Counted from the first letter of the stretch, positions 16,980 to 25,148 are shown. The stretch: DNA of 64,000 nucleotides from an uncultured Parabacteroides sp. (GCA_910577325.1 CAJTMR010000002.1:1-64000), one strand, 5' to 3'. A program made the numbers and translations. The notes: a model not told the origin generated them from the letters alone.

Positions 16980-17690
16980 TTAGTTTGCAGGTTCGTTCAA
17001 TAAGTCCATAAATTCCATGGTGCGGGCCTCCATTTTGTTTACCACATTGTCTACTTGTGAAACCAGATAGTTGTAAGCAAATAGGGTGATAATACCAACT
17101 ACCAGACCGCCAACCGTTGTTACCAACGCTTCGTAGATACCCCCAGACAACAGGGATACGTCTACGTTCGTTCCGGCATTTGCCATATCGAAGAATGCGC
17201 GTACCATACCAGTCACCGTACCTAAGAACCCCAACATGGGAGCGCCGGCGGCTGTTGTGGCGATCAAAGGAAATCCTTTTTCGAGTTTGGCAATCTCTAA
17301 GTTACCCACATTCTCGATAGCCACCAGTACGTCGTTCATCGGGCGCCCCAGCCGGGTGATGCCTTTTTCGATCATACGGGCGGAGGGTGTGTTGGTGCTC
17401 CGGCACAAGTTTAGGGCCGAGTCGACCTTCCCTTCATGAATGTAGTCCTTGATACGGTTCATAAATGTTTCATCTTCCTTTCCGGCCCGACGGATGATCA
17501 TCAGGCGCTGGATAAATATATAACATGCCATCAGTGACAATAACAATAAGACAACCATAATCCACCCGCCCTTAAAAGCCAAATCGATTACATTGATTTC
17601 AGTTTCCGTGGGTGCTGTTACCGCCGTGAGGTCCGGCATCTGTTCTGCTGTTTGTGCCCCTACTGCCTGTAGGGAAAGTAAAATACTCAT
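16980..17690 (-). CDS. exbB: ExbB/TolQ/MotA-family proton channel
   Basis: This 236-residue inner-membrane protein has three predicted membrane segments (near residues 37-60, 140-165 and 185-210) and the characteristic ATTAAGAPMLGFLGTVTGMV motif. The N-terminal segment looks like a signal peptide or extra hydrophobic helix, which is common in Bacteroidetes. With ExbD it powers the TonB-type transducer. It is 38 bp downstream of pdxJ. Confidence 0.93.
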   Translation of the reverse strand: MSILLSLQAVGAQTAEQMPDLTAVTAPTETEINVIDLAFKGGWIMVVLLLLSLMACYIFIQRLMIIRRAGKEDETFMNRIKDYIHEGKVDSALNLCRSTNTPSARMIEKGITRLGRPMNDVLVAIENVGNLEIAKLEKGFPLIATTAAGAPMLGFLGTVTGMVRAFFDMANAGTNVDVSLLSGGIYEALVTTVGGLVVGIITLFAYNYLVSQVDNVVNKMEARTMEFMDLLNEPAN

Positions 17691-17728
17691 ACCTATTCAA
17701 TGAATAATTAAAAATGAATAATTAAGAA

Positions 17729-18454
17729 TTAAAGGGTTGTATCTTGTAAACAACCTTTATATAGTGAAATTGTTTCTTTCAGCCCGTAATAGAGAGCATC
17801 GCTGATCAAGGCATGGCCGATGGAAACTTCATCCAACTCAGGGATATTTTGATGGAAATAGGTCAGGTTTTCCAAACTCAGGTCATGGCCGGCATTTACG
17901 CCTAATCCCAAATTCTTGGCAAGTTTGGCGGCGGCGATAAAGGGAGCTATCGCTTTTTCGCGGTTTATGGGATAGAGGGTTGCATAAGGTTCCGTGTATA
18001 ATTCGATACGGTTGGTTCTTGTTTTGGCTGCGAATTTGATATTTTCAAGATCCGTTCCAACGAATATGGAAGTACGGATACCGTGTAAGGTGAAAATATC
18101 GATTAGTTCGCTCAACAACTCGAAATGAGCTTTTACATTCCAACCTGCATTTGAAGTGATCGCATCGGGGGCATCCGGTACAAGTGTCACCTGTGTTGGC
18201 TTTACTTTCAGAATCAAGTCTATAAACTTCTTACATGGATAACCTTCTATATTAAATTCTGTTTTTATTTCTGATTTTAAGGTATATACATCCATGTACC
18301 GGATATGACGTTCGTCCGGTCTGGGATGAACGGTAATCCCTTGTGCACCGAAAGCTTCACAGTCTAATGCTACTTTTAATACGTTTGGAACATTGCCACC
18401 GCGTGCGTTACGAATGGTTGCGATCTTGTTAATGTTTACACTTAAATTTGTCAT
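17729..18454 (-). CDS. pdxJ: Pyridoxine 5'-phosphate synthase
   Basis: This 241-residue TIM-barrel enzyme condenses 1-deoxyxylulose 5-phosphate with 3-amino-2-oxopropyl phosphate in the DXP-dependent vitamin B6 pathway. Typical PdxJ features are LSVNINKIATIRNARGG, HPRPDERHI, TLVPDAPDAITSNAGW (usually PE/PDxR in others) and the C-terminal GVNAGHDLSLENL and EVSIGHALISDAL. It leads the leftward transcript into exbB and is divergent from the CBS protein. A TAAATTTG -7 box is at 18506-18513. Confidence 0.96.
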   Translation of the reverse strand: MTNLSVNINKIATIRNARGGNVPNVLKVALDCEAFGAQGITVHPRPDERHIRYMDVYTLKSEIKTEFNIEGYPCKKFIDLILKVKPTQVTLVPDAPDAITSNAGWNVKAHFELLSELIDIFTLHGIRTSIFVGTDLENIKFAAKTRTNRIELYTEPYATLYPINREKAIAPFIAAAKLAKNLGLGVNAGHDLSLENLTYFHQNIPELDEVSIGHALISDALYYGLKETISLYKGCLQDTTL

Positions 18455-18483
18455 TGTATATCGTTATATCTTTTTTCTTTCAC

Positions 18484-18491
18484 TACATTTG
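18484..18491 (+). promoter_or_regulatory. Probable -7 box for the CBS protein-nadK operon
   Basis: TACATTTG matches TAnnTTTG 48 bp upstream of the ATG at 18540. It lies back to back with the pdxJ promoter. Confidence 0.5.
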
Positions 18492-18505
18492 CATAAAAGT
18501 ATCGG

Positions 18506-18513
18506 CAAATTTA
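18506..18513 (-). promoter_or_regulatory. Probable -7 box of the pdxJ promoter
   Basis: The minus strand reads TAAATTTG, 51 bp upstream of the pdxJ start. The two divergent -7 boxes are only 14 bp apart, so the promoters overlap. Confidence 0.5.
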
Positions 18514-18539
18514 GCAGTATTTAGGGAATATACAGAAAA

Positions 18540-19199
18540 ATGTTGGTGAAAGATTTCATAACGAAGGAAATTCCGGTGTTAAAAAGTTTTGACACCGGAG
18601 AATACGCATTGGCTTTGATGGATGATTTTAAGTTAAAGCATTTGCCATTGTTAAGCGAAGGCATCTACAGGTGTCTGGTTTCGGAAAAAGATTTATTGGC
18701 AATGGCAGACTTGACTACTATCATTGGAGATCCTGTCCTGTTTGCGCCGAGTGTTCAGGAAGATACCCATATCCATGAGGTGCTGGCGTTGTTTACCCGT
18801 TATCAGTTGAGCCTTCTTCCAGTCGTGAGTGAGGAGGGGGAATATTGCGGAGTCGTTATGCGGGATAGATTGATCTATATTTTGTCCGAACTTTGTAATG
18901 CCGATACGTCCGGGAGTGTTTTTGTGTTGGAAGTGATGCCGCATGATTATTCGATGACGGATATTGCCCGTTTGGTCGAGGCGAATAATGCGCATATCCT
19001 GAGCCTGCTTTCTTATACGGATAAGACGACTGGGCGATTGAATCTGATTATAAAGATCGATCTGGAAGACGCTTCTCCTGTGATCTGGAGTTTTGAGCGT
19101 TTTAATTATACTGTCCTTTATTATTTCATGGAAAAGGGGATGGTGGACGACTTGCTGCAACAGCGAGTGGAAGAATTGGTCCGTTATATGAACATATAG
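18540..19199 (+). CDS. CBS domain-pair protein
   Basis: This 219-residue cytoplasmic protein has two CBS motifs (about residues 1-55 and 70-130) and a C-terminal ACT-like region (about residues 135-215). CBS pairs bind adenine nucleotides and regulate attached or partner activities. No catalytic domain is attached. It is 17 bp upstream of nadK and probably cotranscribed with it, which makes a nucleotide-sensing link to NADP synthesis possible, though that is only inference from position. Confidence 0.87.
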   Translation: MLVKDFITKEIPVLKSFDTGEYALALMDDFKLKHLPLLSEGIYRCLVSEKDLLAMADLTTIIGDPVLFAPSVQEDTHIHEVLALFTRYQLSLLPVVSEEGEYCGVVMRDRLIYILSELCNADTSGSVFVLEVMPHDYSMTDIARLVEANNAHILSLLSYTDKTTGRLNLIIKIDLEDASPVIWSFERFNYTVLYYFMEKGMVDDLLQQRVEELVRYMNI

Positions 19200-19216
19200 A
19201 AATTTGAAAATTGAGA

Positions 19217-20095
19217 ATGAAGAAGATTGGGGTTTTCGGGAGTGAATATCAGGCGGACAAACTGCTTGTGATTAAGCGTTTATTTGAAAAACTGACTTCT
19301 TTGGGGGCAGAAGTTTTTGTAGATCGTGATTTTTTTCTTTTCCTTACGGATGTATTGAATTATGAACCGTCGGTATCGGGCATCCTGACAAGTGATGAAT
19401 TCGATTTGGATGTGGCGTTGAGCTTGGGAGGGGACGGGACGTTCTTGCGTACGGCTGCACGTGTAAACAAGCAAGATATTCCCATTTTGGGTATCAACAC
19501 TGGTCGTCTCGGTTTTCTGGCGGATGTGGCGAGCAATGATATAGAAGATACCCTGGACGAATTATTTGAAAACTACTATAAGACGGAAGAACGTACTTTA
19601 TTGCGCCTTCATACGGAAGATCGGGTGTTTCACGGTTATAATTATGCCTTGAATGAAATTGCGATTCTGAAACGGGATACCTCTTCGATGATTACGATCC
19701 ATACGGCACTTGATGGGGAATATCTGACCTCTTATCAGGCTGACGGTCTGGTTATTTCTACACCAACAGGTTCGACGGCTTATTCGATGAGTGTGAACGG
19801 CCCGATTATTATTCCACAAAGCAAAAATTTGGTATTGAGTCCGGTAGCGCCGCATTCATTGAATGTCCGTCCACTGGTGGTTCCTGATTCCTTAACCATT
19901 ACTCTGGGGGTGGAAAGCCGGAACAAATATTTTCTGATCGCCCTTGACGGACGTTCTGAGGTATTTCCGACTGGCATACAACTACGGGTGAGTAAAGCCG
20001 ATTATACGACCAAAGTGATAAAACGATACAACCATACTTTTTATCAAACCCTACGTGAAAAGCTCATGTGGGGAGCTGATACAAGAATGAAATAG
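19217..20095 (+). CDS. nadK: NAD kinase
   Basis: This 292-residue enzyme phosphorylates NAD to NADP. It shows GGDGT at 71-75, NTGRLGFLAD and the STPTGSTAYSMSVNGPI segment of the nucleotide-binding site. I start at the ATG at 19217 (MKKIGVFGSE) rather than the in-frame TTG six bases earlier. It is the second gene of the CBS protein-nadK pair. Confidence 0.96.
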   Translation: MKKIGVFGSEYQADKLLVIKRLFEKLTSLGAEVFVDRDFFLFLTDVLNYEPSVSGILTSDEFDLDVALSLGGDGTFLRTAARVNKQDIPILGINTGRLGFLADVASNDIEDTLDELFENYYKTEERTLLRLHTEDRVFHGYNYALNEIAILKRDTSSMITIHTALDGEYLTSYQADGLVISTPTGSTAYSMSVNGPIIIPQSKNLVLSPVAPHSLNVRPLVVPDSLTITLGVESRNKYFLIALDGRSEVFPTGIQLRVSKADYTTKVIKRYNHTFYQTLREKLMWGADTRMK

Positions 20096-20233
20096 GATTT
20101 CCACAGACTAAGGAAAAGGAATTTAGTAAGATATGATTGTTTTTAAAATTATGTTTTATAGCATAGTTTTGTTAAATGTGGTTAAGTGCGTTAATTTTCG
20201 AGTAAAAATATATGCTACATAACATAAAGTCCG

Positions 20234-20315
20234 TATATTTGCACTGTGTTTTTCATGGTATTAGATTTAAGGTTAACAATGAAGATTGGCTGTCCGTGAT
20301 GGATGGCCTTTTTTT
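20234..20315 (+). ncRNA. Candidate small RNA or leader module, + copy
   Basis: A -7 box TATATTTG (20234-20241) is followed by the conserved block GTGTTTTTCATGGTATTAGA (20246-20265) and then TTTAAGGTTAAC. Next comes a hairpin (20288-20308, 8-bp stem with two wobbles) and seven T residues. This is a complete promoter-to-terminator unit of about 70 nt with no convincing ORF. The same 20-base block recurs on the minus strand at 20605-20624, also followed by a terminator. I have the impression that similar leaders recur in Bacteroidales, but cannot verify this. Confidence 0.65.
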
Positions 20316-20317
20316 AT

Positions 20318-20354
20318 CTGTGATCTTTTGTGTCATTGTAACAAAAGATCACAG
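20318..20354. repeat. Perfect 14-bp inverted repeat
   Basis: CTGTGATCTTTTGT (20318-20331) is perfectly complementary to ACAAAAGATCACAG (20341-20354) around a 9-base loop. It begins three bases after the T-run of the candidate RNA. Nothing recognisable follows up to the next RNA module. Confidence 0.8.
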
Positions 20355-20549
20355 GGTTTTATTGGTGACATCCCTAAAATTGAAAGCTATTTCTTTTGGG
20401 TGAACATTGAGACCGAAAAGGCAAAAAGATGAAACGGAAACATATTCCGATTTGTTCCTTCATAGTCAAGGTCTTTTTTCATAGTTAAGCCTTTGTTCCA
20501 ATAACTTCAATAAAGAAACGGTTTAATTTTCTCATATGCAACTTATGGG

Positions 20550-20624
20550 AAAAGAAAACCGTCCTATTCTCACGAACAAGACGGATAACCTAATCTAACT
20601 TAATTCTAATACCATGAAAAACAC
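20550..20624 (-). ncRNA. Candidate small RNA or 3'UTR module, - copy
   Basis: On the minus strand, GTGTTTTTCATGGTATTAGA (20605-20624) begins with the last base of the ABC-F stop codon. It continues with AATTAAGTTAGA and ends in an 11-bp stem with GTGA loop (20559-20584, two wobbles) followed by TTTTCTTTT. This gives the ABC-F mRNA a strong intrinsic terminator. The first 20 bases are identical to the + strand copy at 20246-20265. No -7 box precedes this copy, so it may be a 3'UTR or processed RNA rather than an independent gene. Confidence 0.6.
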
Positions 20625-22240
20625 TATATCTTAATAACAGGATCGGTATCAAAAAGTTCAATGGAGCGGTTTATTTTTATTTCTTTTACAAAATAATGAT
20701 CGTGAGAGATCAGTAACACCGTTCCTCTATAACTCTTTATAGCCGCTGTTATTATTTCAACACTTTGGATGTCTAGATTGTTCGTTGGTTCGTCCAAAAT
20801 AAACACGTCCGGTGCATTATTCATAATCATGAGACAGCAGAACAGCAAACGGATCTTCTCGCCTCCACTCAGGCAGGCGCAGTTTTTATCCCATGTTCCG
20901 TAAGGAAACAAATAACGGTTGAGAATAGATTTCAATTCATGTTCCGCCAAATTCTCGGTATTAAAACGTTCCGCTTGTTCGAATACAGTCAGCCGGGAAT
21001 CGATCACGGAGCACTCCTGATCAATGTAGAGATAACTGAAATCGGTTCTCATAATTGTTCCAGTAGTCGGTTCCAATTCGCCTAACAACAGTTTGAGCAA
21101 AGTAGTCTTCCCACTTCCGTTATTGCCGGAAATATGAATACGGTCTCCGCTATTGACTTGGATGTCCAACGGAGAGTGCCATAGGCATGAAGTGGCATAA
21201 CTGAAGTTTATCCGTTCCGCCGTTATCAGGATTTTGCCAAAATGCAGGTTGGAAGAACCGAAATCCGTCTGAAGTCCCCGCAAATCAGGAATCGCATCCT
21301 GAAGTTTGGCAATAGAACTTTGTAAGGTTGCCATCTTCTTTTTATGGACATCATTCAATCGGACTGTACTTTTCTCGGCTTTGTCTTTCAATGTATTGAC
21401 CGCCATCCGCGAGATGCCTTTCTTGAAAGATGACTTATCGCTGCGGATATTCATCTTGTTTTTCTGTTCCAAGGCCTCTCGAGCTATCTTACGGGCTTGT
21501 CGTAACTCTTTTTCCTGCTCTTCCATCCGATTCTGCAAAGCAGTCAACGCCAATTCTTTTTGTTCCTTATAGAAATCGTAATTGCCTCCATAAAGGGTAA
21601 TAGTATTTCTCTCAAGTTCGCAGGTAGAGGGCAACAGGTTCAGTAGGGTCCGGTCATGGCTAACAATCAGCAGGGTCGAACGACTGGTTTGAACCATTTT
21701 ATATAATTTTTCTCGGGCGGAAACATCCAGATGGTTTGTCGGCTCGTCCATCAGAATGATTTCCGGCGCATGTACAAGGATGCCGGAAAGGAACACTTTC
21801 GTTTTTTCCCCTCCACTTAACGAATGCATCGGTCGGGACAGTTGCAGATGATCCAAATCCCAAAAGGCAAGTGCCGAAAGGCAACGTTCCTCCACGTTCC
21901 AGTCGTCGTTCAGACGAGTAAAGTTTTCAACCGAAGTGTCGCCTTCCAAAATGGCATGGAGTGCCTTTATCTGGTTGTTCACTCGTAGGGCTTCCGCCAC
22001 AGTCATGTGGTCAAATTGTCCGAAATGTTGCGGGATGTAATAAGGTTGCGAAGAACAAACAACCTCTCCTGAAGATGGTTGCAGGTTCTCTCCAATGATA
22101 CGTAGCAGGGTCGATTTGCCCGTACCGTTATTGCCGACTAACGCAAGACGCTGTCCTTTGTTGACTGTCAGGTTTATGTTCTGTAAAAGAGGTTCTTTAT
22201 CAGCATGAACATAACATAGCTGATGCACAGATATGCACAT
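20624..22240 (-). CDS. ABC-F family ATPase
   Basis: This 538-residue protein has two ABC domains and no membrane segment. NBD1 has GNNGTGKST (37-45), LSGGEKTKV (141-149) and LMDEPTNHLD. NBD2 has GNNGSGKTT (372-380), LSGGEKIRL (458-466) and ILDEPTNNLD. The linker (about 225-320) is a charged coiled coil, the P-site tRNA-interaction element in this family. ABC-F proteins bind the ribosomal E site and act as translation factors or antibiotic-resistance proteins. Which applies here cannot be told. The gene stands alone, with a long leader containing a tiny ORF and a hairpin, and an AAAGGAAACT ribosome-binding region at the ATG. Confidence 0.92.
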   Translation of the reverse strand: MCISVHQLCYVHADKEPLLQNINLTVNKGQRLALVGNNGTGKSTLLRIIGENLQPSSGEVVCSSQPYYIPQHFGQFDHMTVAEALRVNNQIKALHAILEGDTSVENFTRLNDDWNVEERCLSALAFWDLDHLQLSRPMHSLSGGEKTKVFLSGILVHAPEIILMDEPTNHLDVSAREKLYKMVQTSRSTLLIVSHDRTLLNLLPSTCELERNTITLYGGNYDFYKEQKELALTALQNRMEEQEKELRQARKIAREALEQKNKMNIRSDKSSFKKGISRMAVNTLKDKAEKSTVRLNDVHKKKMATLQSSIAKLQDAIPDLRGLQTDFGSSNLHFGKILITAERINFSYATSCLWHSPLDIQVNSGDRIHISGNNGSGKTTLLKLLLGELEPTTGTIMRTDFSYLYIDQECSVIDSRLTVFEQAERFNTENLAEHELKSILNRYLFPYGTWDKNCACLSGGEKIRLLFCCLMIMNNAPDVFILDEPTNNLDIQSVEIITAAIKSYRGTVLLISHDHYFVKEIKINRSIELFDTDPVIKI

Positions 22241-22288
22241 AGTTTCCTTTGGATTAAAAATTTAAAACTAAAAAAGATAATTCACAAA

Positions 22289-22387
22289 CGTGCCGAAGGG
22301 TGGCACGGGATAAGGCCGGAATGGACAATTATGTCAATAAGATGTTTATGGATGTAATGTAATACCGGCTTACTTAAATATATTCAT
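22289..22387 (-). promoter_or_regulatory. Possible attenuator leader of the ABC-F gene
   Basis: The predicted mRNA encodes a five-codon ORF (MNIFK, 22370-22387). After it, GCCGG (22365-22369) can pair with CCGGC (22315-22319). Next comes a perfect 6-bp hairpin, CGTGCC/GGCACG (22289-22307), followed by a T-containing stretch before the gene. Leader peptides that control antibiotic-resistance ABC-F genes have this arrangement. The hairpin is short and the T-run is interrupted, so this is tentative. Confidence 0.35.
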
Positions 22388-22412
22388 TGGAGTACTTATG
22401 TAATTGATGGTG

Positions 22413-22420
22413 CAAAGATA
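22413..22420 (-). promoter_or_regulatory. Probable -7 box of the ABC-F promoter
   Basis: The minus strand reads TATCTTTG, an exact consensus match, 173 bp upstream of the ABC-F ATG. It implies a long untranslated leader. The 27-bp inverted repeat starts 15 bp upstream of it. Confidence 0.5.
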
Positions 22421-22434
22421 ATCTTTTTTCCAAT

Positions 22435-22490
22435 ATAGAACAGTACGGAGATCAAAATTTTGAAAAATTTTGATCTCCGTACTGTTCTAT
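22435..22490. repeat. 27-bp perfect inverted repeat with 2-base centre
   Basis: Arms 22435-22461 and 22464-22490 are perfectly complementary, with GA between them. The outer bases are ATAGAACAGTACGGAG and the inner part is AT-rich. It covers the region just upstream of the ABC-F -7 box. It could extrude as a cruciform, serve as an operator, or be the scar of a palindromic mobile element. Confidence 0.9.
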
Positions 22491-22620
22491 CGAGCAAGGG
22501 GGATGAACACGGTGACACATACCAAAGACGGATTGGAATAACTGCAAATTGAACGATTAAATTGGCTACATCCTACATCCTTTCTATGGGGTTGGGAATG
22601 TCCGGAGTGGAAGGAATACT

Positions 22621-22867
22621 GACAAGCGTTTTAAAGATGTTACATTTAAGGAAGACGGAAATATTGTCGCTACTTATTCCAAAAACATCAATATGCAGAA
22701 CCCTTAGTGGACTCTTTTACCACTGAATATGGCGCAGTATAAAGTGGATGGTAACATGGTTTTAGTCTTCCTGAACAGTGATATGGTCTTGGCCAATATC
22801 AGGGACGAAGGTGGGTATTGCCGACTTGCCAGCCGGTGTACTGGAGGGTATTAATTTGGAAAAGTGA
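22621..22867 (+). pseudogene. Decayed hypothetical gene with several frameshifts
   Basis: Three short reading frames join into one plausible protein: DKRFKDVTFKEDGNIVATYS, then EPLVDSFTTEYGAV, then YKVDGNMVLVFLNSDMVLAN and finally IADLPAGVLEGINLEK with a TGA at 22865-22867. Shifts occur near 22700, 22738 and 22812. The alternating pattern resembles small secreted beta-rich Bacteroidales lipoproteins, but I do not recognise the family. The 5' end is lost or unrecognisable before 22621. A strong hairpin follows the stop. Confidence 0.65.
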
Positions 22868-22904
22868 TCTGTAAGACAGGAAAGCGTTTTTCGTGTCTTA
22901 CAGA
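22868..22904. terminator. 11-bp hairpin between the decayed gene and the LptF/G gene
   Basis: TCTGTAAGACA (22868-22878) pairs perfectly with TGTCTTACAGA (22894-22904). It lies between converging genes and may terminate both. T residues follow only after a gap. Confidence 0.6.
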
Positions 22905-22919
22905 TATAGCTGATTCTTT

Positions 22920-24005
22920 TTACCTCGGAGCCTTCCGGTACAGATAAATTGCGATAAACGTGTACAATATGTTTGGAATCCAGGCGGCCATGGCAGGGCT
23001 GAGATTACCGTTTATGGCGAAGGTCGACGTTACGGTGGTGAAGAGGATGTAAGAGAAACTCAGACCTAACCCGATGCCGATGTTCAATCCCATGCCTCCT
23101 TTGATTTTGCGAGAGGAGAGCGAAGCTCCGATGGAGGTCAGGATGAAAGCTGCCATGATGGCGGCAAAACGTTTGTGATATTCGATTTGGAATGTTTGGA
23201 TGTTGCCGATCCCCCGTTTCTTTTGTCGGTCGATATACGTGGACAGTTCGGGAGAAGTCATTGTCTCGCAGTCATTGACAGAAATCAGGAAATCCGAAGG
23301 AACGATTGTCAATGTAGTGTCCATGCGGTTTCCTTCGGTGATATGTTCGCGCATCCCGTCGAAGTCGCGGATCATGTAATCAATTACGATCCAGTTGTAG
23401 AGTGAATCATATTTGATGGAGTTCGCCGTGAGGCGTGAAACTAATTTTTTGTCCTCGAAGTGTTCAAGCGAAAACTTGTATCCCATCCCGGAACGCGCAT
23501 CGTATCGGTCGAAATAGGCGATTATGCCCGGCTCGATCTCTAATTGGGCGGAACGGACATAGTCAACCTTCTTGTTCTTGATATATTTGTTTTGAAAATC
23601 AATACGTGTGGCATTGGCAGGCGGAATGATATAAGCGTTCAACGCAAACGTACTGAGTGCAATGATCCCTGCTGAAATCGCGTAGGGCAACATCAGCCGT
23701 CGGAAACTCATCCCGCTTGCCAACATTGCGATCACTTCCGAATTGTCAGCCAGCTTCGAGGTGAAAAATATAACGGCGACGAAAGTAAACAACGGGCTGA
23801 ACAGATTCGCGAAATACGGGATGAAGTTCATGTAATAGTCGAAGACGATCGCTTTCAATGGTACGTCCGGACTCAAGAACTTGTCGATCTTCTCATTTAT
23901 GTCGAAGACAACCGAGATAGCGATAATCAGGGCAATGGCAAAGATGTAAGTACCTAAGAATTGCTTGATAATGTATCGGTCTATCCGTTTCAGTTTGAAT
24001 TCCAT
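22920..24005 (-). CDS. LptF/LptG family permease
   Basis: This 361-residue YjgP/YjgQ family protein has three N-terminal and three C-terminal membrane helices flanking a periplasmic beta-jellyroll domain (about residues 130-265). It is a subunit of the LptB2FG transporter that extracts lipopolysaccharide from the inner membrane. The opening RIDRYIIKQFLGTY is typical. Sequence alone does not decide between LptF and LptG. It is 12 bp downstream of tgt and cotranscribed with it, a common pairing in Bacteroidetes. Confidence 0.92.
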   Translation of the reverse strand: MEFKLKRIDRYIIKQFLGTYIFAIALIIAISVVFDINEKIDKFLSPDVPLKAIVFDYYMNFIPYFANLFSPLFTFVAVIFFTSKLADNSEVIAMLASGMSFRRLMLPYAISAGIIALSTFALNAYIIPPANATRIDFQNKYIKNKKVDYVRSAQLEIEPGIIAYFDRYDARSGMGYKFSLEHFEDKKLVSRLTANSIKYDSLYNWIVIDYMIRDFDGMREHITEGNRMDTTLTIVPSDFLISVNDCETMTSPELSTYIDRQKKRGIGNIQTFQIEYHKRFAAIMAAFILTSIGASLSSRKIKGGMGLNIGIGLGLSFSYILFTTVTSTFAINGNLSPAMAAWIPNILYTFIAIYLYRKAPR

Positions 24006-24017
24006 GCGACAGTTTGC

Positions 24018-25148
24018 TTATAACCGATTTGATAATTGGCGGACCATTTTACTTTTCCAGGTCGTGAAATCACCAGCAATAATATGTTTACGGGCCTCTT
24101 TTACGAGCCATAGGTAAAATGCGAGATTATGGATCGATGCCAGTTGAAGTCCCAGCATCTCGTTCACCTTGATAAGATGGTGCAAATAGGCCTTGCTGTA
24201 GCGCGTGTCGATGGCCGAATGAGCGTCCGAATCGATAGGAGAGAAGTCGTTCTCCCATTTCTTGTTGCGCATATTGATCGTGCCAAAGCGAGTAAATATC
24301 TGTCCGTTGCGTCCGTTGCGTGTTGGCATGATGCAGTCGAACATATCGATCCCCCGTTCGATTCCCTCTAAAATGTTGATCGGCGTACCGACTCCCATCA
24401 GGTAGCGGGGCTTATCTTTCGGCAGGATTTCGTTGACTACTTCGATCATCTCGTACATCTTCTCGGTTGGTTCGCCTACTGCTAAACCGCCGATCGCATT
24501 GCCGTCGGCATCCTTTTCGGCTACATTTTCGGCAGCCTTCCGGCGCAGTTCCGGATAAACACAACCTTGTACAATCGGAAAAAGGCTTTGCTGATAACCG
24601 TATTTCGGTTCCGTAGAGTTAAAACGTTCGAAACAACGGTCCAGCCAGCGTTCTGTCAGACCGAGGGATTTCTCTGCGTATTTGTAGTCGGCATCGCCCG
24701 GGCAACATTCATCGAAAGCCATGATGATGTCCGCGCCGATGATCCGTTGGATATCCATAACCTTTTCTGGGCTGAACAGATGCTTGGAACCGTCGATATG
24801 CGAACGGAACGTGGCGCCTTCTTCATGCAATTTGCGATTTTCGGATAGAGAGAAAACTTGGAAACCACCGCTATCTGTCAAGATCGGCCGGTTCCATGTG
24901 TTGAATTTATGCAATCCGCCTGCTTGTTCCAATATTTCCAGCCCTGGACGAAGATACAAATGGTATGTATTTCCTAAAATGATTTGTGCGTTGATGTCAT
25001 TTTCCAACTCAGTCATGTGGACACCTTTAACCGTGCCTTGTGTGCCGACTGGCATAAAAATGGGCGTTTCGATTACTCCATGATCAGTGGTAATCAGCCC
25101 CGCCCTTGCATTTGATTTTATGTCGTTATGTTGTATTTTGAATTTCAT
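24018..25148 (-). CDS. tgt: Queuine tRNA-ribosyltransferase
   Basis: This 376-residue TIM-barrel enzyme exchanges guanine-34 of GUN-anticodon tRNAs for preQ1 in queuosine synthesis. Active-site segments include ILTDSGGFQVFSL, GGLAVGEP and FDCIMPTRNGRNGQ. In well-studied bacterial enzymes a zinc ion is held by CxCxxC and His just before the YSRAYLHHL motif. Here the equivalent stretch is DAHSAIDTRYSKAYLHHL and has no cysteines, so the zinc site is lost or altered. The rest of the protein is intact and of normal length. Confidence 0.95.
   Translation of the reverse strand: MKFKIQHNDIKSNARAGLITTDHGVIETPIFMPVGTQGTVKGVHMTELENDINAQIILGNTYHLYLRPGLEILEQAGGLHKFNTWNRPILTDSGGFQVFSLSENRKLHEEGATFRSHIDGSKHLFSPEKVMDIQRIIGADIIMAFDECCPGDADYKYAEKSLGLTERWLDRCFERFNSTEPKYGYQQSLFPIVQGCVYPELRRKAAENVAEKDADGNAIGGLAVGEPTEKMYEMIEVVNEILPKDKPRYLMGVGTPINILEGIERGIDMFDCIMPTRNGRNGQIFTRFGTINMRNKKWENDFSPIDSDAHSAIDTRYSKAYLHHLIKVNEMLGLQLASIHNLAFYLWLVKEARKHIIAGDFTTWKSKMVRQLSNRL

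Noticed and set aside
20212..20403. 63-codon plus-strand open frame after nadK.
   Set aside because: It runs across a predicted -7 box, the small-RNA block, its terminator and a long inverted repeat, so coding is unlikely.
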